From NCBI RefSeq assembly GCF_000428585.1, contig NZ_AUAF01000005.1, positions 30,992 to 94,991 of the forward strand: a stretch of DNA of 64,000 nucleotides, in the 5' to 3' direction. Below the pieces are notes generated by a model. The model was given only the letters and a program-made list of their open reading frames with translations, was not told the DNA's origin and did not search any database. Shown here piece by piece: positions 9,860 to 18,912 of the stretch. Within the stretch, counting starts at the first letter, position 1, and each line of letters begins with the position of its first letter. Made by a program: the position numbers and the translations under genes. The stretch comes from Zooshikella ganghwensis DSM 15267 (GTDB lineage Bacteria; Pseudomonadota; Gammaproteobacteria; Pseudomonadales; Zooshikellaceae).

Positions 9860-9890
9860 TTGTTTTAACTGGCACCTAGCTAGATTGCGC

Positions 9891-9904
9891 TTGATGCACA
9901 TCAA
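9891..9904 (+). promoter_or_regulatory. Anr/FNR box controlling hemN
   Basis: TTGAT-GCAC-ATCAA is a perfect FNR/Anr palindrome. A -10-like TAAACT at 9927-9932 lies exactly where a class II FNR promoter (box centre at -41.5) would place it, predicting a start near 9939, about 30 bp before the hemN ATG. Anr activates hemN in Pseudomonas. Confidence 0.85.
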
Positions 9905-9969
9905 GACAAACCACACCAAACGTACCTAAACTGACCTCCTGAATATGATTAGGAGAGGCAGCTTTAATT

Positions 9970-11352
9970 ATGGTGCAAGCGCTTGAGTGGGACAGTCAAT
10001 TGATTCACCGCTATGCAGTAAACGGTCCAAGGTATACTTCGTACCCTACTGCCGTTGAATTTACTGCACCATTCTCTGAGGTTGACTATTTGAATGCTGC
10101 AAAGCAAAGCAAGCAGCTAAATACACCTCTTTCACTTTATTTTCATATACCTTTTTGCGCTAATATTTGTTACTACTGCGCTTGTAATAAAGTTGTTACA
10201 AAGCAACGTTCTCAGGCTGTCAGTTACATTAAAAACCTGATTCGCGAAATGCATTTTCATGCAGAATATTTTGGTCAACGAGAAGTAACACAATTACACT
10301 GGGGAGGAGGAACACCTACCTACTTAAGCTTAGAACTTATGCAACAGTTAATGGAAAAAACAAACGATTATTTCCAACTTGTTGATGATGCGAGTGCTGA
10401 TTACTCAATAGAAATAGATCCAAGAGAAGCTGACTGGGCAACGATGGGCCACTTGCGTCAGTTAGGCTTCAATCGAATTAGCCTGGGAATTCAGGATTTT
10501 AACCCTGTCGTGCAACAGGCAGTAAACAGAGTTCAAACCGAAGAAGAAACATTAGCAGTTATTGATGCTGCCCGTACATTAAGTTTCAAGTCAGTGAACG
10601 TAGACTTGATATATGGGTTACCTCATCAAAGCACTCAAAGCTTTTTGACAAGCTTAGATAAGGTCCTTGAACTGGCACCTAATCGTCTCTCAATCTTCAA
10701 TTATGCACACCTCCCTGAGCGATTTAAACCACAACGTCGTATCAGTGAAAAAGACCTACCCTCACCAGCTGAAAAGCTTTCCATTCTGAAGCACACCATT
10801 GAGCACCTTATCGATGCTGGTTATGTGTATATCGGGATGGATCACTTTGCACTGCCTGATGATGAGCTGACAGAAGCTAAAGTCACAGGGCAACTGCACC
10901 GCAATTTTCAAGGCTATACGACGCATAAAGCGTGTGACTTACTTGGTTTAGGCTGCTCTGCAATAAGCCAGGTTGGTGATACTTACTGGCAAAACCACAG
11001 TAAGCTAGATAACTACAGCCAACAGGTCAATCAAAACACCTTTCCATTTCAGCGAGGCTTTGTTTTATCTACAGAAGACTCACTGCGAAGAGAGGTCATC
11101 AGTCAGCTGATTTGTCACTTTGAGCTAAACACTCAGCAAATTGAGCAGCAGTTTGGGATTGATTTTAACCGGCATTTTGCTTATGAGCTAGACGCTTTAC
11201 AACTGATGGCAGAAGATGGCTTGCTGACTATTAGTGAGGATAATCTTACTGTTAACCCCAAAGGCCAACTATTAATTCGCAATATATGTATGGTATTTGA
11301 CCAATACTTAACCAGAAATAATGAAACAACACGCTTTTCAAAAGTAATATGA
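9970..11352 (+). CDS. hemN: oxygen-independent coproporphyrinogen III dehydrogenase (HemN)
   Basis: Radical-SAM enzyme that decarboxylates coproporphyrinogen III to protoporphyrinogen IX without oxygen. The cluster motif FHIPFCANICYYCACNK carries C63, C67 and C70 (plus C72, as in E. coli HemN). HWGGGTPTYLS is the SAM-binding GGGTP segment, and the family-specific GMDHFALPDDEL follows. The 460-residue length is normal, including the C-terminal HemN domain. AGGAGAGG before the ATG is a good ribosome binding site. It supplies haem to the neighbouring cbb3 oxidase under low oxygen. Confidence 0.97.
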   Translation: MVQALEWDSQLIHRYAVNGPRYTSYPTAVEFTAPFSEVDYLNAAKQSKQLNTPLSLYFHIPFCANICYYCACNKVVTKQRSQAVSYIKNLIREMHFHAEYFGQREVTQLHWGGGTPTYLSLELMQQLMEKTNDYFQLVDDASADYSIEIDPREADWATMGHLRQLGFNRISLGIQDFNPVVQQAVNRVQTEEETLAVIDAARTLSFKSVNVDLIYGLPHQSTQSFLTSLDKVLELAPNRLSIFNYAHLPERFKPQRRISEKDLPSPAEKLSILKHTIEHLIDAGYVYIGMDHFALPDDELTEAKVTGQLHRNFQGYTTHKACDLLGLGCSAISQVGDTYWQNHSKLDNYSQQVNQNTFPFQRGFVLSTEDSLRREVISQLICHFELNTQQIEQQFGIDFNRHFAYELDALQLMAEDGLLTISEDNLTVNPKGQLLIRNICMVFDQYLTRNNETTRFSKVI

Positions 11353-11372
11353 ACGCATCTTAGTAATTCCCG

Positions 11373-11401
11373 TTGGAGTTTTTAGTAGTTTCCCCTACAA
11401 T
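11373..11401 (+). promoter_or_regulatory. candidate promoter of anr
   Basis: TACAAT at 11396-11401 with a weak TTGGAG at 11373-11378 (17-bp spacer). It lies in the hemN-anr gap. The -10 is good and the -35 poor. Confidence 0.35.
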
Positions 11402-11467
11402 AGCCTCTAATCAGATACTAGCATTAAACATATATGACGACGGAAGTTGATTAGAGGCCCTCACAGC

Positions 11468-12229
11468 ATGACGTCGAAACCTACTGTAAAACACTTAAAT
11501 CAGGTGGCCTGTAAAGACTGTGCCCTGCAGCCTCTTTGCCTGCCTATTGCTTTAAACACTGAAGATATTGATTTACTTGATAAAATTATCAAGCGGGGAC
11601 GCCCTTTGCGCAAGGGAGAACACCTGTTTCTTGAAGGAGATAAGTTTGCTTCCATTTATGCTGTTCGCTCTGGCGCCCTAAAAACCTATACCTCTACTAA
11701 TGACGGTGATGAGCAAATCACAGGCTTTCATTTGCCTAGTGAGTTAGTGGGAATGAGTGGCGTTGACAGTGATGCCTACCCCGTTTCTGCTCAGGCTATT
11801 GAAACTACGACTGTTTGCGAAATTCCATTTGATCGTTTAGATGAGCTTGCGGAATCTTTGCCTGAATTACGCCGCCAATTAATGCGCATCATGAGTAAAG
11901 AGATTCGTGAAGATCAACAAATGATGCTGTTGTTAAGCAAAAAAAATGCTGATGAGCGTATTGCTACTTTTTTAGTCAATCTGGCAACACGGTTTAGACG
12001 TCGTGGGTACTCCTCTCAGTCCTTTCGACTTCCCATGTCCCGCAATGAAATGGGTAACTACCTAGGGCTTGCTGTTGAAACAGTCAGTCGCGTTTTCACC
12101 CGCTTCCAAAAAAATGGCTTAATTGTCGCTAACGGTAAAGAAGTCAAAGTTGTTGATCCTATCAACTTATGCTCTTTAGCAGGGGGAAAGCCTGTTGAAG
12201 TTAAAAAAAATGGCAGCACTGACACCTAA
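11468..12229 (+). CDS. anr: oxygen-sensing transcription regulator Anr (FNR family)
   Basis: CRP/FNR-family regulator whose 4Fe-4S cluster is lost in oxygen. Cluster cysteines C15, C18 and C24 ([10 protein letters not shown]) and C117 (TTTVCEIPF) correspond to the four FNR ligands. The [12 protein letters not shown] cNMP-fold strand, [12 protein letters not shown], and the recognition helix [11 protein letters not shown] with the E-SR residues that read TTGAT half-sites are all present. The ATG at 11468 has AGAGG 10 bases before it and gives 253 residues; a TTG 21 bases upstream is less likely. It most resembles Pseudomonas Anr. It probably binds the boxes at 387-400 and 9891-9904. Confidence 0.95.
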   Translation: MTSKPTVKHLNQVACKDCALQPLCLPIALNTEDIDLLDKIIKRGRPLRKGEHLFLEGDKFASIYAVRSGALKTYTSTNDGDEQITGFHLPSELVGMSGVDSDAYPVSAQAIETTTVCEIPFDRLDELAESLPELRRQLMRIMSKEIREDQQMMLLLSKKNADERIATFLVNLATRFRRRGYSSQSFRLPMSRNEMGNYLGLAVETVSRVFTRFQKNGLIVANGKEVKVVDPINLCSLAGGKPVEVKKNGSTDT

Positions 12230-12249
12230 CAATAAGTAACCCGCTCCTC

Positions 12250-12783
12250 ATGATTTTTGACGAATATTACATTAAGTCACTGATTCGTAGTGTACATGAC
12301 TGGCCTGCGCCTGGAGTTATCTTTCGTGATATCACTCCTCTTTTCCAGTCACCTAAAGCACAACGAATGGTCATCGATAGCTTGATACAACGCTATGTTG
12401 ACACAGAAATAACCCATATTGCTGCCCTTGATGCGCGTGGTTTTTTGCCAGGAGCGGTTATCGCCTATGCATTGAACAAACCACTCGTATTGCTTCGTAA
12501 ACAAGGTAAACTTCCTGCAGAAACAGAAACTGAAACTTATGACCTAGAGTATGGACAAGCTACCATTGAGGTGCAGCGCGGAGCTTTGGATCCAGGCAAC
12601 TCTGTCTTGCTTATTGATGATTTAATTGCAACAGGTGGAACTCTACTCGCTGCCGCTACATTAATCAGGCGTTTAGGTGCTCACGTATATGAAGCCGCAG
12701 CGATTATCGATTTACCTGACTTAGGTGGCAGCACAAAGTTGCAAGATGCCAATATTCCAACGTTTACACTCTGCGCATTTTAA
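12250..12783 (+). CDS. apt: adenine phosphoribosyltransferase
   Basis: Purine-salvage enzyme making AMP from adenine and PRPP. The 177-residue protein shows the APT flexible-loop region, [20 protein letters not shown], and the PRPP-binding [18 protein letters not shown]. It follows anr by 20 bp, the same neighbourhood as in Pseudomonas, and may be co-transcribed with it. Confidence 0.95.
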   Translation: MIFDEYYIKSLIRSVHDWPAPGVIFRDITPLFQSPKAQRMVIDSLIQRYVDTEITHIAALDARGFLPGAVIAYALNKPLVLLRKQGKLPAETETETYDLEYGQATIEVQRGALDPGNSVLLIDDLIATGGTLLAAATLIRRLGAHVYEAAAIIDLPDLGGSTKLQDANIPTFTLCAF

Positions 12784-13238
12784 ATTTTAGCCGCCCCCTA
12801 TCTCAACCCAAAGTCGACCCTGCCAGGCAAATAGCCTGGTAGGTAGCTGTTTTCCAGCCTTTTAATAAGCAAAACAGTCATCGTATCATTTGGCAAATTA
12901 GCTCCACATCATCCAAATCTTCACCTTTCCGTCATACTTTTGTCTTTAAAAAAACATACTTGTTTGAATAATTGACACCATCATCCAAAGAGGTCATGGC
13001 TAAAATAATGCTGTTTGATTTACAGGAGTAAATTCAATGGCTAGTTTTGCTATGCACATGAGCAAAAATCGTAAACTCAATACGTTACAGTGACTTTTTT
13101 AAAAAATAGGCTAGGTTAATGGGAAAGGTAATTATAAAAACAAGTTATTACTTTCCATAAACAGCCCTATCTGTAGATTGGTCAATATTATGCATGGCTT
13201 CCCATATAGATTTTGGGCTGCGATAAGAGAGTGAGACC
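12784..13238. other. gap between apt and the lysozyme-like gene
   Basis: 455 bp, AT-rich. It holds a small hairpin (CCAGGC 12823-12828, AAATA loop, GCCTGG 12834-12839) that may end apt transcription although no T run follows directly, and one very short open frame with a good ribosome binding site (13037-13093). Nothing else recognisable. Confidence 0.5.
13037..13093 (+). CDS. possible 18-residue leader or small protein
   Basis: ATG at 13037 is preceded at 8 bases by AGGAG (13024-13028), one of the best ribosome binding sites in the area, and runs for 18 codons (MASFAMHMSKNRKLNTLQ). No family is recognisable. It could be a leader peptide, a small protein, or chance. It lies about 145 bp before the lysozyme-like gene. 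Confidence 0.3.
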   Translation: MASFAMHMSKNRKLNTLQ

Positions 13239-13733
13239 ATGGGAATCTGTCCAGATGAACTTCGCCACTATGTTATTAAACCCACATTAGACTATATCGA
13301 TATGTGGTCCCCTTTTGCCGAAAACCTGTTGTTGGGCACCGCGGCTCAAGAAAGTGGTTTAGGCTTCTACTTAAAGCGTCATAAGCAACGTTCATTAGGC
13401 ATCTACTGTATTACACCAATGATGCATAAAAATATTTGGGACCGGTACTTAGTTAAGCACTCTGACTTAGCGAGTAAAATTCGTGGATTGGCCAGCCAGC
13501 ACGAGTTTCTTGCTAATCCTCATGCCGAACTTGCCACAAATTTGTCCTATGCCACGGCAATAGCTTGGTTAATATATAAACGAAACCAAAATTTTATTGA
13601 GTCTGAGCCCAGTAACATTTATATGCTAGCCAAATGCTGGCGACGTTTTTATCATGTTAGACCCCAAGCCCATCTAGAGTCGTTTATACAGCATTATCAG
13701 ACTTTAATTTTAAATAACAGCGAAGCAGCATAA
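13239..13733 (+). CDS. phage-type lysozyme-like hypothetical protein
   Basis: A 164-residue protein without a signal peptide. LLLGTAAQESGLGFYL followed by LGIYCITPMMHKNIWDRYL resembles a family of phage and prophage proteins related to lytic transglycosylases, in which the glutamate after AAQ would be catalytic. The family normally has a Q-[ILM]-x-P segment (GIYQ); here it is GIYC. No other phage gene is nearby, so it looks like a single domesticated or transferred gene. Function is inferred from motif memory only. Confidence 0.55.
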   Translation: MGICPDELRHYVIKPTLDYIDMWSPFAENLLLGTAAQESGLGFYLKRHKQRSLGIYCITPMMHKNIWDRYLVKHSDLASKIRGLASQHEFLANPHAELATNLSYATAIAWLIYKRNQNFIESEPSNIYMLAKCWRRFYHVRPQAHLESFIQHYQTLILNNSEAA

Positions 13734-13755
13734 CAGCTATCACGGGGACTGATCC

Positions 13756-14934
13756 ATGCATATTTTAATTGCACCGGATTCATTTAAAGGATCGCTGACA
13801 GCCTTAGAAATATGTCAAACATGTACCTCTGCAATTCTCTCAATAGCGCCTAATACTCAAATTACTTCATTTCCCCTTGCAGACGGTGGTGAAGGGACTG
13901 TTGATGCCTTTTTACATAATGCTGGAGGACAAAAAATCAACCTGACAGTGACAGGTCCATTAAATAAACCTATTGATGCCTTTTACGGTATTTTGGCTGA
14001 CAATAAAACAGCTATTATTGAAATGGCAAGCTGCGCAGGACTACCTCTTCTTACCCCAGAACAACAAAACCCACTTTATACCACAACTAAAGGTGTTGGC
14101 GAGCTTATACTCAATGCGCTCGATAGGCAGTGTAATAAAGTCATATTAGGGCTGGGGGGAAGCGCAACCCATGATGGCGGTGCAGGTGCTTTAAGTGCTT
14201 TAGGTTATGAGTTTCTTGATGAGCAGCAGCAGCCTATTCCAGCCGGGGCCGAAGGCTTACTTAAGCTATGCTCTATTAACACAGCCAACTTAGACCCTAG
14301 AGTTGAAAACACAGAGTTTATCATTGCGAGTGATGTAAAAAATCCTCTTTTGGGAGAGCATGGTGCAGCCAGTGTATTTGGGCCTCAAAAAGGCGCAACC
14401 CCTGAAATGATTCCGACTCTGGATCTTGCGGTCAACAACCTTATTCAACTACTCGCCCAGCACTTTGATATACCCGCTGCTGAGATCATTCAACAGCCAG
14501 GAGCTGGCGCAGCAGGAGGAATGGGAGCAGGCTTACTGACCAGTTTGCCCAACGCATCAATTCATTCAGGCTTCGAAGTCATCGCACAATACTTAAGCTT
14601 AACCGATTTATTTAAACATGGTGAGCTTGACTTAGTGATCACTGCAGAAGGACAGATCAACCAGCAGACCTCTCAAGGGAAGCTTCCTGTAGGCGTAGCC
14701 AAACTTGCCAGTCAGTACAATATCCCCGTCATTGCCCTCGTCGGTAGTATTGGTAAAGGTGCTGAGCTTACACATGAACAAGGTATCACCAGTATTTTTA
14801 GTATTATTAACCAACCTATGCCTCTTGAGCATGCTGTCACGCATGCTGATGAACTTCTTCACCAAACCATGCGTGAAATTTTCCGACTAGTGCGAGCTTT
14901 TCATACCGAAAAAGCTTCTGGTCAAAAGGGCTGA
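13756..14934 (+). CDS. glycerate kinase (GarK/GlxK family)
   Basis: Type I glycerate kinase that phosphorylates glycerate, usually to 2-phosphoglycerate, in glyoxylate/glucarate catabolism. Characteristic segments are the N-terminal IAPDSFKGSLTALEIC, LADGGEGTVDAF, the LGGSATHDGGAGALSALG loop, and GAGAAGGMGAGL. 392 residues is slightly long because of a short C-terminal tail. It follows the lysozyme-like gene by 22 bp. No other glycerate-pathway gene is in the window. Confidence 0.92.
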   Translation: MHILIAPDSFKGSLTALEICQTCTSAILSIAPNTQITSFPLADGGEGTVDAFLHNAGGQKINLTVTGPLNKPIDAFYGILADNKTAIIEMASCAGLPLLTPEQQNPLYTTTKGVGELILNALDRQCNKVILGLGGSATHDGGAGALSALGYEFLDEQQQPIPAGAEGLLKLCSINTANLDPRVENTEFIIASDVKNPLLGEHGAASVFGPQKGATPEMIPTLDLAVNNLIQLLAQHFDIPAAEIIQQPGAGAAGGMGAGLLTSLPNASIHSGFEVIAQYLSLTDLFKHGELDLVITAEGQINQQTSQGKLPVGVAKLASQYNIPVIALVGSIGKGAELTHEQGITSIFSIINQPMPLEHAVTHADELLHQTMREIFRLVRAFHTEKASGQKG

Positions 14935-14991
14935 TAACTTTTTTAAAAAGTAAAAGTTAAAGATGGGTTGCAAACTCAACGTTCTTTATAA

Positions 14992-15327
14992 CTAGCGATT
15001 CATCGCTTGCTGTTGGTCCGCACAACGAATACAGCGCGCAGTATAAGGCATGATTTCCAGCCGGGCCTCAGGAATAGCTTGGCCACAGTGCTCACAGGTG
15101 CCATATTCATCCTCATCTATGCGCTGTATTGCCTGCTTGACTTGGCGAAGCTCTTGCACAGCCTCATGCCCCAGTGCCTCCATAACTTCATCATTCTCAC
15201 GCTCTTGAGCCTGTTCAGACCAGTCTTTATTCGCACTTTGTTGCATGTTTTGTTTAATCCGCTCAATGCGCTGTGTTAGCTCATTTTCTCGCGTTTTCAA
15301 CCGCTGCTTTAGTGAGTGATAATCCAT
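14992..15327 (-). CDS. TraR/DksA family zinc-finger protein
   Basis: A 111-residue DksA-like protein with an N-terminal coiled coil (rich in charged residues, about 1-75) and a C4 zinc finger CEHCGQAIPEARLE...ARCIRCADQQQ. It is shorter than canonical DksA (about 150 residues) and lacks its long N-terminal part, so it is probably one of the paralogous small DksA/TraR proteins that bind in the RNA polymerase secondary channel. AAGGAGAAAG lies just before the ATG on the minus strand. Convergent with the glycerate kinase gene. Confidence 0.88.
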   Translation of the reverse strand: MDYHSLKQRLKTRENELTQRIERIKQNMQQSANKDWSEQAQERENDEVMEALGHEAVQELRQVKQAIQRIDEDEYGTCEHCGQAIPEARLEIMPYTARCIRCADQQQAMNR

Positions 15328-15414
15328 TGACTTTCTCCTTAAAGTCTCCTGCTTACCTTCAAAGCTAGAAAAGAAGTGTATTAGCCAGCTATCACGTAAA
15401 GCTTGTAGGGCTAC

Positions 15415-15443
15415 TTATCAGCTTAAAAGGGTTTCTGTATAAT
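15415..15443 (+). promoter_or_regulatory. sigma-70 promoter of ttcA
   Basis: Perfect -10 TATAAT (15438-15443) with TG before it, and TTATCA (15415-15420) as -35 with a 17-bp spacer. The ttcA ATG is about 40 bp downstream. Confidence 0.6.
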
Positions 15444-15481
15444 GTACGGCTATTTGTCAGCTTGGAAGTAATGTAAACACC

Positions 15482-16399
15482 ATGACACACCTGCCCCCCC
15501 ATCAGCAAATCAATATAAACAAACTACAAAAACGTCTGCGACGCGAAGTCGGACGCGCTATCGCTGATTTCAATATGATTGAAGATGGTGATGTAATTAT
15601 GTGTTGCCTGTCTGGGGGTAAAGACAGTTATACCATGCTTGATATCTTACTCAACCTGCAAAAATATGCACCTGTTGGGTTTGATCTCATTGCCGTTAAT
15701 CTTGACCAAAAACAACCAGGCTTTCCTGAGCACATTCTGCCCGATTACCTGAAAAGCTTAGGGATAAACTACCGAGTTGTAGAAGAAGACACTTACAGCA
15801 TTGTCAAAGAAAAAGTGCCCGAGGGGAAAACGACCTGTGCACTTTGCTCCCGTTTACGCCGCGGCATTTTATACCGAACGGCAAAAGAGGTGGGAGCGAC
15901 CAAAATAGCTTTAGGTCATCATCGTGATGATATCCTAGAGACCATGCTATTAAACATGTTTTATGGTGGAAAATTAAAAGGCATGCCTCCCAAGCTAGTC
16001 AGTGATGATGGTCAGCATATGGTCATTCGCCCCCTAGCTTACTGCCGAGAAAAAGACATTGAAAAATACTCATCTGCAATGAACTTTCCTATTATCCCTT
16101 GTAACCTCTGTGGCTCTCAGGAAAACCTACAGCGTAAAAATATAAAAGCGATGTTAAGACAGTGGGATAAGCAATTCCCTGGAAGAATTGAAAGCATGTT
16201 CAGTGCTTTACAAAGCGTCGTACCTTCTCACCTGGCAGACACAAACTTGTATCCCTTTAAGCATATCAACGCAGATGGTACACCTCGTGAAGACGGTGAT
16301 CAGGCATTTGATCGCCCCCAAATGAATCCTTTTCACCAAAGCAAATCAGACAGTAATGATACTGCTGTAGAAACCGTGAAGTTCATTCATCCCAATTAA
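15482..16399 (+). CDS. ttcA: tRNA 2-thiocytidine(32) synthetase TtcA
   Basis: ATP- and Fe-S-dependent enzyme that thiolates cytidine 32 of certain tRNAs. The N-type ATP pyrophosphatase P-loop [11 protein letters not shown] is followed by two CxxC motifs, [10 protein letters not shown] and CNLCGSQ, that hold the cluster, and [19 protein letters not shown]. Length (305) is as expected. The last 40 or so residues are polar and variable. Confidence 0.95.
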   Translation: MTHLPPHQQININKLQKRLRREVGRAIADFNMIEDGDVIMCCLSGGKDSYTMLDILLNLQKYAPVGFDLIAVNLDQKQPGFPEHILPDYLKSLGINYRVVEEDTYSIVKEKVPEGKTTCALCSRLRRGILYRTAKEVGATKIALGHHRDDILETMLLNMFYGGKLKGMPPKLVSDDGQHMVIRPLAYCREKDIEKYSSAMNFPIIPCNLCGSQENLQRKNIKAMLRQWDKQFPGRIESMFSALQSVVPSHLADTNLYPFKHINADGTPREDGDQAFDRPQMNPFHQSKSDSNDTAVETVKFIHPN

Positions 16400-16430
16400 G
16401 GCATCAGCCACTGTTTATAGTCATGGCAGT

Positions 16431-17297
16431 TTAATGGTGTTCATTAAGCTGCCAGTCATACTGATAGCTTATATCACCTTGGTACTGTCTTAATTGAGTG
16501 CCTAAGCCTTTTTCAGCGTAACGTATTAGATGAGCAATAATTTTTGCCTCGCTGCGACCGAAATCATCGTTATACCAATCATATATCTTTGATAAAACTA
16601 GCTCCTCACGTTGCCAGCTGACGCCTTTAGGCTGATTGATAAAGCGCTTTGCTGCCGCTTCCAGCTGCGGTTCAATAAGCTTCGCTGTTAGCGCTTTAGG
16701 TTGTAAATCCGGACAACCTATGCTGGCACAATTCACCACATAGTGAATACGTGGATCTTTCCAAATGGGCCTTAAAATTCGATGCTCAATATCGTTGAGT
16801 GTAAGGGATTGATTAGTAATGGTCACAATAGGGTCATCCCAGGGACCAAAGCTAAAAAAACCTTCACCTAGCTTGGTTATTGAAGTAACAGGGTAGTGCT
16901 TCAGCACTAGCTGGACTGTTAATGCATTATACAAATTAACCCAGTAAGCAAACTGCTCATTAAGGTTGTACTGCCGTGGATCTATCCGTTTAAGCTGATT
17001 AATATAGTCCGTAAGTAACAAGCTACCCTGCTTAGCTGCTGCTTTATAGTTCAGCAAATAAATATTTTTTTCTTTATCAAGCACTAAATACTGATCCAGA
17101 AAGTTCTGCCATAACTGGTGATCTATCTTGCTGCTACTTTGGGTAGCTTTATCCCAGTATGCCCAATAATCTGCTTTAGGAGCAGCATACACGATAGGTA
17201 TTAGCCAAAAACTCAATAGGGTGATCAGTAAACGTATAGTAAACATAGCGTCATTTATACTCATTAGCTTATTGCAAAGCTCTTTACCCTTTGCCAT
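16431..17297 (-). CDS. DUF547 exported protein
   Basis: 288-residue reading frame with a signal-peptide-like segment MFTIRLLITLLSFWLIPIVY ending in A-APKADYW, so the functional start may be the internal ATG at 17246 rather than the first at 17297. The DUF547 domain is clear: QFAYWVNLYNALTVQLVL, and HYVVNCASIGCPDL, YDWYNDDF. The conserved Cys and His suggest an enzyme, but no activity is established. Convergent with ttcA, separated by 31 bp. Confidence 0.85.
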   Translation of the reverse strand: MAKGKELCNKLMSINDAMFTIRLLITLLSFWLIPIVYAAPKADYWAYWDKATQSSSKIDHQLWQNFLDQYLVLDKEKNIYLLNYKAAAKQGSLLLTDYINQLKRIDPRQYNLNEQFAYWVNLYNALTVQLVLKHYPVTSITKLGEGFFSFGPWDDPIVTITNQSLTLNDIEHRILRPIWKDPRIHYVVNCASIGCPDLQPKALTAKLIEPQLEAAAKRFINQPKGVSWQREELVLSKIYDWYNDDFGRSEAKIIAHLIRYAEKGLGTQLRQYQGDISYQYDWQLNEHH

Positions 17298-17660
17298 CTT
17301 GTTTTTGCTTTACACCTCAGTAGAAGCTAAAGCGACTCACTCCCATAATCACTTTGACCCTTATCTTTACTGAAAAGTATTCATTTTCATAATTTACATG
17401 ACCATGACAGTGTAATAACTAGAAACATTCGTATTAGCTATAGAGACTAAAAACACAGTTCATACGTTATTTCATTTTGAAAATTATCATATAACCTTCA
17501 ATTTTTTCTTCTTATACTTTACTTGGCAAAAGACCATAATAAAAACAAGGAAATAATAATAAGGACCGTTGCTATCAGGCCAAACATATTGTGCTGTCGA
17601 TACATCAAGGATAAGTGTATTGCATAGCCTGGTTAAGCAACACGTTCAAGGAGGAACCTT
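17298..17660. other. AT-rich divergent promoter region
   Basis: 363 bp between the divergent DUF547 and Yip1-like genes. A strong ribosome binding site (AAGGAGGAA) lies at about 17647-17655. No RNA gene or repeat was recognised. Confidence 0.5.
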
Positions 17661-18269
17661 ATGAGAATAATGCATGTCATTGGGTTAATTATTCACCCAC
17701 AAAAAGAATGGCAAAAAATACGGCTGGAGTCGACATCAATTCCCCGTATTTATCTTACTTACATCTTTTTACTCGCCGCAATACCTATACTATGTAATTA
17801 CATTGGCACCACACAGATTGGCTGGTATTTCAACCCAGATAAAGTCATTAGGTTAAGTTCAGACAATGCCGCAACAATAGCCATAATGGGCTATCTCGCA
17901 TTACTTGGTGGTGTTTTTGTTGTCGGGCTGCTGATCCATCAGCTATCACAGACCTACAGTGCATCAACCTCACTGGCGCAATGTGTTGTGTTTTCTGCCT
18001 ACACAGCAACCCCCTTATTTGTTTTAGGAATTGCCGGTTTATACCCAGCCATTTGGGTATACCTTATTGCCGGTATTATCGCAGCAGCCTACACCACTTA
18101 CTTACTCTATGCAGGGCTGCCTATTGTTATGAATATTCCTAAGGAACAAGGGTTTTTCTTTGCCAGCTCAATCCTTTGTGTTGGCTTGGTCGCATTTGTA
18201 TCACTACTCGTTATTGCCGTTTTACTATTAGCCACCGGGATTGGACCAGGCGTCAACCTATTACTATAA
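17661..18269 (+). CDS. Yip1-family (DUF1282-type) membrane protein
   Basis: 202 residues with about five hydrophobic segments and the N-terminal IGLIIHPQKEWQKIR signature (family form: P..W..I) shared by bacterial Yip1-domain proteins. Their function in bacteria is unknown. AAGGAGGAA ends 5 bases before the ATG. Stands alone. Confidence 0.8.
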   Translation: MRIMHVIGLIIHPQKEWQKIRLESTSIPRIYLTYIFLLAAIPILCNYIGTTQIGWYFNPDKVIRLSSDNAATIAIMGYLALLGGVFVVGLLIHQLSQTYSASTSLAQCVVFSAYTATPLFVLGIAGLYPAIWVYLIAGIIAAAYTTYLLYAGLPIVMNIPKEQGFFFASSILCVGLVAFVSLLVIAVLLLATGIGPGVNLLL

Positions 18270-18408
18270 AAACAGGGCTAAACTAGAATGCGTTGGCTAG
18301 GGTGTATAAAAAACGATATAGTGTTATTAGTACATAATGGTCTTTACCATAACAATAACCAAGGATATAACGCGAGCCACTTAAATCACACACTATCGCT
18401 TTAAACAT

Positions 18409-18912
18409 ATGCCCTACCAAGCCATTGCCCAAAGAATTAATTCATTACTTAAGCAGGCAGAAACACACTATCAGTGTTATTTTGCTTTTCCTGAGTTTTT
18501 TTTAGATTTGCGTGGCAGTGTTGCTGGGCAAGCGAATTGGCAAACCAACACATTACGCTTTAATCCAGCACTTCTTCAGCAGCATACTGAACATTTTCTA
18601 AAGCATACCGTTGCCCATGAGGTTGCTCACTTGGTTGCCCCCAATGTTTATGGACAGAGAATTAAGCCCCATGGCAGGGAGTGGCGCTTTGTTATGGAAA
18701 GCGTTTTTGGCGTAACAGCCAGTCGCTGTCATCGTTATGATATTTCCAAAACAGGCCATTATCCTTATGTTTACTCCTGTGCTTGTGAGCGCCCACATTT
18801 TTTAAGCGCCATACGCCATAAACGATCTCTTCGAGGTACTGATTACCTTTGTCAAAAATGTCGCGCTACACTACGTTTTACGCATAAACTCAACGCAGAA
18901 AATTATGGCTAA
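18409..18912 (+). CDS. sprT: SprT-family zinc metalloprotease
   Basis: 167 residues with the zincin motif HEVAH (70-74) inside HTVAHEVAHLVAP, followed by KPHGREWRFVMESVFG, and a C-terminal zinc-ribbon-like region (SCACERPH, YLCQKCRATL). SprT-like domains are related to the eukaryotic SPRTN protease that removes DNA-protein crosslinks; bacterial SprT is poorly characterised. Its 3' end overlaps the photolyase gene by 8 bp, implying co-expression. Confidence 0.9.
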   Translation: MPYQAIAQRINSLLKQAETHYQCYFAFPEFFLDLRGSVAGQANWQTNTLRFNPALLQQHTEHFLKHTVAHEVAHLVAPNVYGQRIKPHGREWRFVMESVFGVTASRCHRYDISKTGHYPYVYSCACERPHFLSAIRHKRSLRGTDYLCQKCRATLRFTHKLNAENYG

